Assembly (NCBI GenBank): GCA_964622315.1
Contig: CAZUOY010000019.1
Coordinates: 1 to 27,871 of the forward strand
Direction of reading: 5' to 3'
Length of the DNA: 27,871 nucleotides
Source of the DNA: JAYFNU01 sp964622315
GTDB lineage: Bacteria > Bacillota > Clostridia > Oscillospirales > Ruminococcaceae
Shown here: one piece after another, positions 1-8,064 of the stretch
Layout: each line of letters begins with the position of its first letter
Numbering within the stretch: the stretch's first letter is position 1
Position numbers and translations under genes: made by a program
The notes under the pieces: generated by a model
Databases searched by the model: none
What the model was told of the DNA's origin: nothing
What the model saw: only the letters and a program-made list of their open reading frames with translations

Positions 1-52
1 CTACTTCGATGTTCAGACAACAAATCCCGATTTCAACCCGATTTTGCGTTTA

Positions 53-219
53 GCCTTTTTTTATTCACGCCGTCGGCTCATTCACTTCGTCGCTCCGCCT
101 TTTCGCCCGAAAGCTATCGCTTTAGGGCGGTGTTATGCTTCGCATTAACTGTTTGTTGCCGCGGACTACGTACGTTTCCGACGCCTTTTTTATTTTTTTG
201 TTCACGCCGTCGGCTCATT
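53..219. repeat. Non-coding stretch with a duplicated 19-bp unit
   Basis: The first 229 bases hold no credible gene. TTCACGCCGTCGGCTCATT occurs exactly at 64-82 and again at 201-219, each time shortly after a GCC plus T-rich tract. Between the copies is an imperfect hairpin at 109-134, with CGCCC pairing GGGCG and AAAGC pairing GCTTT around a TATC loop. This looks like a dispersed intergenic repeat, or the tail of a structured element that starts left of the window. The T tracts could also end plus-strand transcription arriving from the left. The origin is unknown. Confidence 0.5.
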
Positions 220-229
220 TAATTACTGG

Positions 230-1447
230 TTAGAAATCGCGATTTATGAGCTTTTTCATAATTGTGTGACCCTCATTTATAAAAAGCCCCGTTGCGGCGC
301 AAGACTTTTCGGTATATGCTTCCGCGTTCGGCGCAGTCTTTCTCTCGCTGTCATAGAGCACGAACGGAACTGCGTCACCCGAATGTGTGCGTATTTCTAT
401 TGGCGTCGGGTGGTCGGGGGCAAGAAGAATGACGTATTGCTCACCGTCCTCATTAAGACCTTGCATAAGCTGACCCAAAACAAGCTTGTCTATCGCTTCA
501 ATCGCCTCAATTTTGCACTGCGTATCTCCGGCGTGACCGCTCTCGTCTGGAGCTTCTATATGTACGTAAACGAAGTCACAGCCGTCGCGAAGAAGTGCGA
601 GCGCAGCCTTGCCCTTCGCGTCGAAATCAGTCCGCTTTGCTCCTGTCGCTCCCTTTACAAACGGAACGCGCATACCGGCAGAAAGCCCCAAGCCCTTAAT
701 TAAATCAACCGCACAAACAACGCCGCCGTTCAAGCCGTAAAGCTCCTTAAAGCTGTCAAACGCGGGCTTTGTGCCCTCGCCCCAAAACCAGCAGGAATTT
801 GCGGGAAGAAGACCTCGCTCAACTCGGCTTTTATTTACGGGATGGTCTTTCAACAGTTCATACGAACGTTTCATATATTCATAAAGTCTCGTTCCGTTTT
901 CACCCGCGGGAAGAAAATCCTTAACAGGCTTTCCCGTAATGTCGTGCGGCGGCGTTAGCTTGGTTCCGAGTCTTGCGTTATTAAGTACAAGGCAGTGACG
1001 ATAGCTTATGCCTGCGTGAAGCCGCATATCGCTTTCATCAAGTCGTTCTGAAAGATACCGAATAAGCTCCGCGGCTTCCTCGGTGGTTATCTCCTCGGAA
1101 GAATAGTCTATCATTGTTTTATCTGCGTATTCAGCTTCGTCGGAAACACTGACGAGGTTACAGCGCATAGCTACGTCGTCAGGAAGCAGCTTAACGCCCA
1201 TGCTTACCGCCTCAAGCGGTGAACGTCCGGAATAGTACTTTGACGGCGCATAGCCCATAACCGACATATTTGCGACATCCGAGCCCAAAGGCATTCCCTT
1301 TGGTATCATGTGAGCCATACCTGCCGCGCCGTTTTTCGCAAGAAAATCCATATTCGGTTTAACGGCAGTCTCAAGCGGCGTTCTGCCGCCAAGTGACGCC
1401 AGCGGGCGGTCAGCCATGCCGTCGCCAAGAACAACAATATATTTCAT
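230..1447 (-). CDS. apgM: Archaeal-type cofactor-independent phosphoglycerate mutase
   Basis: Predicted to interconvert 2- and 3-phosphoglycerate in the cytoplasm without 2,3-bisphosphoglycerate (alkaline-phosphatase superfamily, ApgM branch). The 405-residue product has the expected family length. It opens with a metal-binding VVLGDGMADRP block, has the phospho-serine motif GSDVAN (Ser56), a HIEAPDESGHAGD block and a late LAPDHPTPI...THSGD metal motif. The start is the ATG at 1447, six bases after GGAGAG, rather than an upstream in-frame TTG. It diverges from a CdaR regulator and glycerate kinase, and the kinase product (2-phosphoglycerate in the E. coli homologues) would be its substrate. 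Caution: some bacterial proteins of this branch act as homoserine kinases where ThrB is missing, and sequence alone does not exclude that. No threonine gene is in the window. Confidence 0.85.
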   Translation of the reverse strand: MKYIVVLGDGMADRPLASLGGRTPLETAVKPNMDFLAKNGAAGMAHMIPKGMPLGSDVANMSVMGYAPSKYYSGRSPLEAVSMGVKLLPDDVAMRCNLVSVSDEAEYADKTMIDYSSEEITTEEAAELIRYLSERLDESDMRLHAGISYRHCLVLNNARLGTKLTPPHDITGKPVKDFLPAGENGTRLYEYMKRSYELLKDHPVNKSRVERGLLPANSCWFWGEGTKPAFDSFKELYGLNGGVVCAVDLIKGLGLSAGMRVPFVKGATGAKRTDFDAKGKAALALLRDGCDFVYVHIEAPDESGHAGDTQCKIEAIEAIDKLVLGQLMQGLNEDGEQYVILLAPDHPTPIEIRTHSGDAVPFVLYDSERKTAPNAEAYTEKSCAATGLFINEGHTIMKKLINRDF

Positions 1448-1477
1448 AAGCTCTCCAAATGTAAAACTCTTTACTGA

Positions 1478-1486
1478 ATTATACCA
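1478..1486 (-). promoter_or_regulatory. Extended -10 promoter for the mutase gene
   Basis: On the minus strand this reads TGGTATAAT, an extended -10 (TGn-TATAAT) about 30 bases upstream of the mutase ATG. No convincing -35 sits 17 bases upstream, which is compatible with an extended -10 promoter. Confidence 0.5.
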
Positions 1487-1537
1487 CAAATAATTGTATT
1501 TTAAATAGTGGCAGACATATACCGCTTTGTCTTTTCC

Positions 1538-1575
1538 TTGACATTGACGCTATTTTTATTTACCTTTAATATAAC
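1538..1575 (+). promoter_or_regulatory. Putative promoter of the cdaR-type gene
   Basis: TTGACA (1538-1543) is directly followed by TTGACG (1544-1549), giving two abutting -35-like hexamers. TAATAT at 1567-1572 lies 17 bases after the second. The gene's ATG is about 30 bases further on, after a GGGGAGG ribosome binding site at 1588-1594. The -10 matches the consensus at only four of six positions. Confidence 0.45.
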
Positions 1576-1601
1576 ATATAAACATATGGGGAGGTCGTGA
1601 A

Positions 1602-2744
1602 ATGGTAATATCCGAAAGCATTGCAAATCAGGTAGTAGAACAGCTCTCCTGTGTTATTGACCAACATATTAATATCATGGACGTAACGGGAACGATTGTG
1701 GGCAGCACCGACAAGGCGCGTATAGGAACAATTCACGGCGGCGCAAAAAGAATACTCAGCGAAAATCTCAAAGACCTTCTCATTGAAAGCAACGAGGAAT
1801 ATGAGGGTTCTAAAAGCGGGATAAATCTGCCTGTTCTTTTTGACGGCGAAATAGTTGGAGTTATAGGTATTACAGGTCAAAGCGACGAGGTCAGAAAGTA
1901 CGGCGAAATTATAAAAAAGATGACCGAAATTCTCCTTCGCGACAGCAACGCGCAAGAGCAAAGGACAATCGAACAAAAGGCACGTGACAGGTTCTTCGAC
2001 GAATGGCTGTTCAACGCTTTCGATGTGAAAAGCCCTGAGGAATTTCGCCGACGCGCCGCGCTGTTAGGAATTTATCCTGAGAAAATCAAACGCGTTGCTA
2101 TTCTTTATATTACAAGCGACGGAATTGAGCCCCTCTCCGACCTTGCCCTTACCGAAATAAGCCGTGACCTTCGGCGGATACTTACCGAAGTGAAGCACGC
2201 GGAGATGTTCCGTACCGCAACAAAGTTCGTCTGCCTTTTCGGCGGTCTGTCCGATAAAGAGATAACCGATGTTCTGCGCGGTGCTGTCTCCTCGGTTAAA
2301 AATAAACACCACTGTCAAGTAACCGCGGGCATTGATTCGGGCTCAGCCGCGCCACATATAAGCGGACAGTTTGAACAAGCGGAACGAGCGCTCAACACAA
2401 GCCGCGGAAAGAACACGGATATCACCGTTTACGACGAGCTTGACCCAGTACAGTTCGCCTACGGCATTTCGCAAAAGGACAGACGGCGTTTTATTGAAAG
2501 GCTTTTTGGAAACATAAAGTCCGACGAGGTGGACGAGTGGCTGTCGTTTCTTCGTGTTTTTTATGAAATGGACGGCTCAATTAACGCCACAGCCGAAAGA
2601 CTTAGTATGCACAAAAACACCGTGCAGTATAAGCTTAACAAGCTCGCCTGTCTTTCTGGACACGACCCAAGAAGCTTCTCCTCGGCGTTTTTATTTCAAT
2701 TTGCGATTGAGCTTTCCGAATATAAGGAGATAGAACAGCTTTAA
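1602..2744 (+). CDS. cdaR: CdaR-family sugar-diacid/glycerate regulator
   Basis: A cytoplasmic DNA-binding regulator of 380 residues, the usual length for CdaR. Residues 1 to about 135 match the sugar-diacid recognition domain, starting SIANQVVEQL and running through a GTIVGSTDKARIG block to an IGVIGITG-like segment. A middle region precedes a C-terminal PucR-type helix-turn-helix at about 315-372, with NATAERLSMHKNTVQYKLNKL as the recognition part. In E. coli, CdaR activates glucarate, galactarate and glycerate genes, and clostridial relatives often sit next to glycerate kinase, as here. It reads into the kinase gene after a 118-base AT-rich spacer. The effector, perhaps glycerate or a sugar acid, is inferred from the family. 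The symbol denotes family membership, not proven orthology. Confidence 0.85.
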   Translation: MVISESIANQVVEQLSCVIDQHINIMDVTGTIVGSTDKARIGTIHGGAKRILSENLKDLLIESNEEYEGSKSGINLPVLFDGEIVGVIGITGQSDEVRKYGEIIKKMTEILLRDSNAQEQRTIEQKARDRFFDEWLFNAFDVKSPEEFRRRAALLGIYPEKIKRVAILYITSDGIEPLSDLALTEISRDLRRILTEVKHAEMFRTATKFVCLFGGLSDKEITDVLRGAVSSVKNKHHCQVTAGIDSGSAAPHISGQFEQAERALNTSRGKNTDITVYDELDPVQFAYGISQKDRRRFIERLFGNIKSDEVDEWLSFLRVFYEMDGSINATAERLSMHKNTVQYKLNKLACLSGHDPRSFSSAFLFQFAIELSEYKEIEQL

Positions 2745-2799
2745 TAATTGTTACTCGTAACAAATATTTTATTACTTTTTATTATTCATAATATTGTTT

Positions 2800-2860
2800 T
2801 ATAATTCGCGGATATCTATACTTAATGTATGGTATCCGCATTTTATATATAAGGATAAGG
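2800..2860 (+). promoter_or_regulatory. Promoter with inverted repeat and RBS before glycerate kinase
   Basis: TATAAT occurs at 2800-2805. An inverted repeat starts three bases later: GCGGATA at 2808-2814 pairs with TATCCGC at 2833-2839, and inner TATAC/GTAT bases extend it. A strong AAGGATAAGG ribosome binding site (2851-2860) follows. A start site near 2812 would lie inside the left arm, so the repeat is more like an operator at +1, or a 5' mRNA hairpin, than a terminator. No good -35 was found, as expected of an activator-dependent promoter. Binding by the adjacent CdaR-type protein is inference. Confidence 0.4.
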
Positions 2861-2862
2861 CT

Positions 2863-3996
2863 ATGAAGATAGATAAAATCATTATCGCTCCCGACAGCTT
2901 TAAGGGTTCGCTTTCTTCCGTTGAGGCGGCGAAGATAATTAATGAAGAAGCTTTGCGAGCCTTTCCCAACTGCGAAACAGCGGTTTTTCCGATTGCGGAC
3001 GGCGGCGAAGGAAGCCTTGACACTATAGAAGCCGCGCGCGGAGGCAGAAGAATCTTCGCTGACGTGCTATCGCCCGATGACCGAATTATCTCGGCGAGCT
3101 ATCTTTTCTTTGAAGACAAGAGCGCCGCGCTGGAGCTCGCGGAAAGCAGCGGCTTTACTAAGCAAAACGGACTTCACCCAATGACCTCCTCAAGCTACGG
3201 CTTCGGTCAGCTGATTTTGAACGCACTTGAACGCGGCGCGAGAGACTTTACCCTCTGTATCGGCGGAAGCGCATCTACTGACGGTGGCTGTGGAATGGCG
3301 GCGGCGTTGGGCGTTCGCTTCTATAACAGCCGCGGCGAGAGCTTTCGTCCTGCGGGTGAAAGTCTAAATGAGATAGTCGATATTGACCCTTCGGGACTGG
3401 ACGCTCGGATTAAACAAAGCCGCTTCACCGTAATGTGCGACGTTAAAAACCCGCTTTATGGAGAGAACGGCGCGGCTTTTCGTTACGCGCCTCAGAAGGG
3501 CGCTGACGCTAATCAGACGGCTATTCTTGACGCGGGGTTGAAGAATTTGTGCGAGAGGCTCAAAGCGGTATTTGACGTTGATTTCTCGTCGCTTGAGGGC
3601 GGCGGTGCGGCGGGCGGCTTAGGTGCGGGTTGTGTTGCCTTTCTTGACGCAAGGCTCACAAGCGGGATAGACGCTATGCTTTCACTGTGTGGCTTTAGAG
3701 ATGCGGTAAAGAACGCCGACGCGGTTATTACGGGCGAGGGGAAGCTTGATGAGCAAAGCCTTATGGGAAAGGTGCTTAATGGAATAATTGAAGCTTCCGC
3801 GGGGCTGCCTGTAATTTCGATTTGCGGGGTAAACAAATGTGACGTTAATCTGTTGAAGGGCTTTAACGTCACCGCCTTTGAAGCCTCGAAAGGTATTTCC
3901 GTAAAGGAGTGTATCGAAGACTCCGCAAAATATGTTAGAAAAGCCTCACAAAGGGCTATGGAATATCTAAAAAACGAAAAGGAGATTGAGACATGA
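2863..3996 (+). CDS. glxK: Glycerate kinase (GarK/GlxK family)
   Basis: Phosphorylates D-glycerate with ATP; the E. coli GarK/GlxK enzymes make 2-phosphoglycerate, which feeds lower glycolysis. The 377-residue product has the family landmarks in order: an N-terminal IIIAPDSFKGSLSS, PIADGGEGS, GGSASTDGGCGMAAALG at about 125-141, CDVKNPLYGENGAA, a glycine-rich AGGLGAG turn and VITGEGKLDEQSLMGK near the C terminus. The ATG at 2863 follows AAGGATAAGG and begins at the conserved family N terminus, so longer in-frame starts are rejected. The stop overlaps the next gene's ATG by four bases (ATGA), implying translational coupling. The cdaR-type gene lies upstream and the mutase diverges from it, which supports a glycerate-use unit. 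Orthology to GlxK rather than GarK is not resolved. Confidence 0.93.
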   Translation: MKIDKIIIAPDSFKGSLSSVEAAKIINEEALRAFPNCETAVFPIADGGEGSLDTIEAARGGRRIFADVLSPDDRIISASYLFFEDKSAALELAESSGFTKQNGLHPMTSSSYGFGQLILNALERGARDFTLCIGGSASTDGGCGMAAALGVRFYNSRGESFRPAGESLNEIVDIDPSGLDARIKQSRFTVMCDVKNPLYGENGAAFRYAPQKGADANQTAILDAGLKNLCERLKAVFDVDFSSLEGGGAAGGLGAGCVAFLDARLTSGIDAMLSLCGFRDAVKNADAVITGEGKLDEQSLMGKVLNGIIEASAGLPVISICGVNKCDVNLLKGFNVTAFEASKGISVKECIEDSAKYVRKASQRAMEYLKNEKEIET

Positions 3997-5945
3997 GCAA
4001 GGAAACCAGAAAGCCACTAATTGTTCTGTGCGCGCTGCTCGCGGCTGTCTTTGTTTTTATGACGCTCGCGAACGCGATTCAGCACGATTTCGGAAAGGTG
4101 GAGGTAAGCACCTTCTACATAAGCGCGGGCGACGGGGAGATATGCGCAAAGCTGTATCAGCCAGCGAACGCCACCGCTGAAACTCCCGCGGCGGCAGTGC
4201 TTTTGCTTCACGGATATCAAAACGACAAGGAAACCTCCGCCGCCTACGCGATTGAACTCGCGCGACGCGGTATCGTAGCGCTTTCTATTGACGAATACGG
4301 GCACGGCTCGACCGACATAGCTATGCGCGAACGTGGCTATACCCTTCACAAGTTTACCGATTCACTCGGTAACACAAAGACCGTGTCAGGTCCCGAGCGT
4401 TTTCTTGTTATGATGAACTTCTCGACGCTCGATTTCTTCTATGACGAGTTTAGCGAGGGCTTAACGGACAGCTCGATGGGCGGCGACATTGCTTACAAAT
4501 TCCTTGAATCGCTGAACTTCGTAGACGCAAGCCGTATAGGAATTACCGGGCACTCGATGGGCACATGGGCGTCGTGGTCTGTCGCGGCGCACAACCCGAA
4601 CCATAAAGCTATTGTTATACAGTGCGGCGAGCTGTTTAACGAAACCGTTTACGACGCGGCAAAGTATAAATTTAACAACGTAATGCTTCTCCAGGCTAAA
4701 TGGGACGAGTTTAACTATTTCAGGGATTATCAAAACATTGTATCTGACGAGCTTCTTTCCTCCGAGCTTCGTTACAGCGATTTTGCTATGCAAAACTCGC
4801 CGATAGAGTGGGACAAAACCTATGGAAGCTTTACTGACGGCACAGCAAGACGTATTCAGCTGCTTATGACAAACCATCGCCTTACAACCCACGACATCGG
4901 TGGTATGACGGCGTCTATGGACTGGTTCACCGAGGCTTTGGGTGTAAACACAGACGTTTCAGCAAGTAATCACACCTTCCAGTATAAAGAGCTTCTTGTG
5001 CTTCTCTCTATGCTTTGCGCCCTTGCGGCTATGTTCCCCGCACTGCTCCTTCTTATGAAGATACCCTTCTTTGCTGAGATTAAGCAGCAAAGAACAGGTA
5101 ACGACGGAAAGTATCTGACAAAGAAGAAATGGTTATCCACCGCCTTTGTTTCCATTGCGGTCGGAGCCGTCACCTATCCGTTTATGACCCAGTTGGGTCA
5201 CGGTCTGTTGCCTGTTCCCGAAAACGTCTTTAGAATGACCATCGGAAACGGTTTTATGACCTGGTACGTAACTCTCGCAGTTACAGCAATAATTATTCTC
5301 GCCTTATGGCGAAGAAAAGCCAAAAAGAACGGCGGCGCTTTCGACTTCTACGACTTAGGGCTTTCCGATAAGGCTCACGCGGAAAAGCTTAACTGGCGGC
5401 TTCTCGGAAAATCGCTTCTTGCGGCGGTAATTCTCGTTGTGGGAATGTACGGACTTGTGGCGCTTTGTCAGCTTATCTTCAACCTCGACCTTCGCTACAT
5501 CTGGCCCTTCTTCAAAACCTTCACCCTTGAGCGTTTCGGTCAATTCTTCGTGTATCTGCCCTTCTTTACGCTATTCTTTATTGTGAACGTCGGCTGTAAG
5601 CTGTTCGGTCAGATGCGCCGTCCCTTCAATGAGGAAAAACCCGTTCGCTCGCTTATCTCCCTTTGGCTAAAGAACGTGTTTGTGCTTGTCGGCGGACTTT
5701 TGATTATCGTTCTTATTGAGTATATCCCCTTCTTCCTTGACCTCGGACCGGGCGCGGATTTACTCTTTAGCTCCACCTTCGGCGGACCGTTTATGTCGGC
5801 ACTTATACTAATAGTTCCACAGCTACTCGTGTTCACCTTTATGAGCACCTGGTTTGACAGGAAAACTGGCAGCGTCTACGTAGGCTCGTTTGTCTCCTCC
5901 ATGCTTGCCGCGTGGATAGTAACCGGCGGCTCGGCAATCTTTTAA
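3993..5945 (+). CDS. Alpha/beta hydrolase with multi-spanning membrane tail
   Basis: A 650-residue protein of unknown substrate. One hydrophobic segment (about 8-28) anchors an extracytoplasmic alpha/beta hydrolase domain (about 40-330). That domain has a LLLHGYQND oxyanion region, an EYGHGSTD stretch and the nucleophile elbow GHSMG with Ser188. Candidate acid and histidine residues lie near WDEFNYF and TTHDIGGM but were not assigned. The C-terminal third holds roughly seven hydrophobic segments with short KR-rich loops. The gene overlaps glycerate kinase by four bases, so the two are very likely co-translated, and a strong terminator follows. Co-transcription hints at release or uptake of a glycerate-like compound from an ester, but that is inference. 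An esterase or acyl-transferase acting on cell-surface material is equally possible. Confidence 0.75.
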   Translation: MSKETRKPLIVLCALLAAVFVFMTLANAIQHDFGKVEVSTFYISAGDGEICAKLYQPANATAETPAAAVLLLHGYQNDKETSAAYAIELARRGIVALSIDEYGHGSTDIAMRERGYTLHKFTDSLGNTKTVSGPERFLVMMNFSTLDFFYDEFSEGLTDSSMGGDIAYKFLESLNFVDASRIGITGHSMGTWASWSVAAHNPNHKAIVIQCGELFNETVYDAAKYKFNNVMLLQAKWDEFNYFRDYQNIVSDELLSSELRYSDFAMQNSPIEWDKTYGSFTDGTARRIQLLMTNHRLTTHDIGGMTASMDWFTEALGVNTDVSASNHTFQYKELLVLLSMLCALAAMFPALLLLMKIPFFAEIKQQRTGNDGKYLTKKKWLSTAFVSIAVGAVTYPFMTQLGHGLLPVPENVFRMTIGNGFMTWYVTLAVTAIIILALWRRKAKKNGGAFDFYDLGLSDKAHAEKLNWRLLGKSLLAAVILVVGMYGLVALCQLIFNLDLRYIWPFFKTFTLERFGQFFVYLPFFTLFFIVNVGCKLFGQMRRPFNEEKPVRSLISLWLKNVFVLVGGLLIIVLIEYIPFFLDLGPGADLLFSSTFGGPFMSALILIVPQLLVFTFMSTWFDRKTGSVYVGSFVSSMLAAWIVTGGSAIF

Positions 5946-5965
5946 AACACGCAGTAAAGTTGAGA

Positions 5966-5999
5966 AAAAGGACCGTGTCCGAGAGGGCACGGTCCTTTT
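5966..5999. terminator. Bidirectional intrinsic terminator
   Basis: A near-perfect stem pairs AAAAGGACCGTG (5966-5977) with CACGGTCCTTTT (5988-5999), continued by U-G, C-G and C-G pairs and closed by a GAGA (GNRA-type) tetraloop at 5981-5984. The A tract on one side and T tract on the other let it serve both convergent genes, the hydrolase on plus and the lipase-like gene on minus. Confidence 0.9.
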
Positions 6000-6011
6000 G
6001 TATAATATTTT

Positions 6012-7325
6012 TCATAATCCGCGTCGCTTTAAATCGCTCACAAGAGACACGTAAAACTCCCGAACATCGAAGCCCTTGATATTCTCGCGGTTTAAATCAA
6101 TCATATCGGCGTGGGTTACTCCGCGCTTGCCGCTGACAGTAACCAAGGTGAAATCGCCGTGAGCCATCGAGGTAACCGCAACGAGTCCGTCGTTCTCGCC
6201 GTCGAAGCGTTTGACGAGCGGATAAGATATGTTGAGCGGAAATTTACCACCGTGAGCGTTCTTCGCCTTTGAGCCAACGCTTTGATAAAGCAGGTTAGGC
6301 ATATCGTTAATGTCCTTGTCAAAGACTTCGCAAACCGAGCTTTTCAGCGAAGTTACAGCCGAGATAAAATCAGGAGAGGTGTCTCCGAGCTTTTTAAGCG
6401 CGGCGTTGTATACGGCGGCAATTCTGTCACGGGTCTCTTTTGAAACTGTATCAAAAAGACGGTCCACAAATACACAGCCCCTGTGTGGCGTGTTAATTGT
6501 GGTAAGACTTGCGGTCTTTTCATTTGCGCCAAGCCGCGATATCGCGTAGCGCGCATCCAGCCCGCCCTTAGAATGAGCAATAATATTGACCTTTTGTGCG
6601 CCTGTTTCTGCGCACAGCTCATCAATGCGTTTTTTTATTTCTGCGGCACTTTCTTCTACAGACAGCGCAGACTGCTGGTATGTGTAATAAACTCTCGCCC
6701 CATTGTCAGCAAGCTCTTTAGGTATTCTTCCCCAATAATTGAGCAGTTTAGAATCCCTGAAGAAAACGCCGTGAACCAAAAGCACGGGATATTTCGTTTC
6801 GCATATTTTTTCGCTCTTTCGCGCGTCATTCAGCTTCTCTTTTGCGGTCTCAAAAAGTGCTTCCTCTCTCGTTACGGTGATTATCTTTACTAAAAAAATC
6901 AAATTCAAAACCGGTATCATACCGAAAACCGCGCCGAGAACCCGCCATTTTATACCGANNNNNNNNNNCCTCAGCATGCCGTTCCAGAAAACCGCCGCTT
7001 CCAACAAAACGGCTGTTACTCCATAGGTAATCAGAAAGCCGACTGATGAGCTAACAGCAAAGGCCGTATACAAAAACGCCGCCGCAGTTACGAGCGAAGT
7101 ACAAAGGAACAGCAAAAGAAGGTCGCCTCCGCCGAAAAGCACGCGAAGACGTCTGTTTTTTGCACTGTATCTGCCGGGTTTAATGTTAACATAAATAAAA
7201 GCCGCAAGAAGCGCGACGCTGATAAGAAGCTTTACTATCAACGGCAGTGAAGAAAGATATAATACAGAAAGATTTGAAGTAAGAAGTATGACAAAAAAAC
7301 CGAATACAAAAAGTGTAATGCTCAC
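6012..7325 (-). CDS. Membrane-anchored lipase-like alpha/beta hydrolase
   Basis: About 437 residues, with a ten-N gap inside. The N-terminal 150 residues carry four or five hydrophobic segments (about 4-24, 30-47, 67-90, 93-115, 130-150). A catalytic domain of the triacylglycerol lipase/esterase type follows: VLLVHG with the oxyanion His185-Gly186, the nucleophile elbow AHSKGG with Ser252, INTPHRG, then candidate Asp379 (ENDGLV) and His405 (GVTHAD). The start is GTG, six bases after AAGGAG. Relatives are annotated as lipases or triacylglycerol lipases, but no substrate can be read from sequence. It may be the last gene of the minus-strand run starting at 8935, from which it is separated by 61 bases without a terminator. 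The reading frame across the N run is assumed and may be wrong in length. Confidence 0.75.
   Translation of the reverse strand: MSITLFVFGFFVILLTSNLSVLYLSSLPLIVKLLISVALLAAFIYVNIKPGRYSAKNRRLRVLFGGGDLLLLFLCTSLVTAAAFLYTAFAVSSSVGFLITYGVTAVLLEAAVFWNGMLRXXXXGIKWRVLGAVFGMIPVLNLIFLVKIITVTREEALFETAKEKLNDARKSEKICETKYPVLLVHGVFFRDSKLLNYWGRIPKELADNGARVYYTYQQSALSVEESAAEIKKRIDELCAETGAQKVNIIAHSKGGLDARYAISRLGANEKTASLTTINTPHRGCVFVDRLFDTVSKETRDRIAAVYNAALKKLGDTSPDFISAVTSLKSSVCEVFDKDINDMPNLLYQSVGSKAKNAHGGKFPLNISYPLVKRFDGENDGLVAVTSMAHGDFTLVTVSGKRGVTHADMIDLNRENIKGFDVREFYVSLVSDLKRRGL
6959..6968. other. Run of ten N (assembly gap) inside the lipase-like gene
   Basis: Exactly ten undetermined bases fall between the third or fourth and the last membrane segment of the hydrolase. 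The same run length recurs at 26990-26999, which suggests fixed-size scaffolding filler rather than ten real bases. The flanks stay in one frame. Confidence 0.85.
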
Positions 7326-7386
7326 CTTGCGCTCCTTTTAGCCGTAATTCAACGCGAAATACAGTTAGCTTATGTGTTGTAGAATT

Positions 7387-8064
7387 TTATTGAGGATACT
7401 CGTTGCAAAGAAGTCTGTATGGCTCCTCATCCTCCTCAATTTCGGGGAAGCGCCCGAGCGGCTTGTAGAAACGGTTATCAGTATTGTCATCGTTACACAT
7501 AGAAACCTCGCCGATAAGTACAGTGCCGGTGCCACTCTCCACGTTGAAATCGTGGTATAGTCCTTGATATATGCTTATACTCTCGCCGGGCGTAAGACGC
7601 ACCCGCGAGCCTGCGGGAACAGTATACTCTCGTCCGTCAGAAAAGATTTTTACATCAGTGGTGTCAAAGCCTCCATCAGAAGTTGAATTATACACCTGTA
7701 TAAGAAGGTTTCCGCCTCCGCGATTTATTATATCCTCCATCTTGCTCCAGTGAAAATGCATGGGGGAATTTTGCCCCTCAAAAAGCATAAGAAGCTTCTC
7801 CGCGTATGGCTTTTTGTATTTGTCGCTCATTGCGAGGTTTCCGTTTCTTAGTGTAATGAGGGTAAAGCCGACCTTCATAAAGTCACCCTCGCCGTAATCG
7901 GTGACGTCCCAGCCGAGCATATTATCGCGTATTTCGTTGAACTCGCTTCCCTTTTCAAGCCATTCTTTCGGTGTCCAGCCGCAAAATGGCGGAAGACAAA
8001 AGCCATGCTCCCCCGCAAAGGTCTCCATTGATTTTATCGCCTTGTTAATTTCCGAGCGTTTCAT
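7387..8064 (-). CDS. D-lyxose ketol-isomerase family cupin
   Basis: Predicted to interconvert D-lyxose and D-xylulose, and often D-mannose and D-fructose in characterised members. The 225 residues match that family's length. A FCGWTPKEW block near 27-35 and a PMHFHWSKMEDI block at 101-112 supply the cupin metal ligands His103, His105 and Glu110, with His171 in LYHDF as the fourth. The ATG follows GGGAG and overlaps the flavodoxin-like gene's stop by four bases. Neighbours give no sugar transporter or kinase, so the physiological substrate is open. It lies in a minus-strand run with a small membrane protein and a flavodoxin-like protein, a combination whose logic is not obvious. Confidence 0.85.
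   Translation of the reverse strand: MKRSEINKAIKSMETFAGEHGFCLPPFCGWTPKEWLEKGSEFNEIRDNMLGWDVTDYGEGDFMKVGFTLITLRNGNLAMSDKYKKPYAEKLLMLFEGQNSPMHFHWSKMEDIINRGGGNLLIQVYNSTSDGGFDTTDVKIFSDGREYTVPAGSRVRLTPGESISIYQGLYHDFNVESGTGTVLIGEVSMCNDDNTDNRFYKPLGRFPEIEEDEEPYRLLCNEYPQ

Noticed and set aside
168..175. ACGTACGT palindrome as a regulatory site
   Set aside because: An isolated eight-base palindrome with no promoter or gene close enough to give it a role.
64..219. CRISPR array at the left edge
   Set aside because: Only two copies of a 19-bp unit, 137 bp apart, with no regular spacers and no cas genes.
266..703. 145-codon plus-strand open frame opposite the mutase gene
   Set aside because: It lies antisense within a well-conserved enzyme gene, has no ribosome binding site and resembles no family; Cys/Arg-rich composition is typical of a shadow frame.
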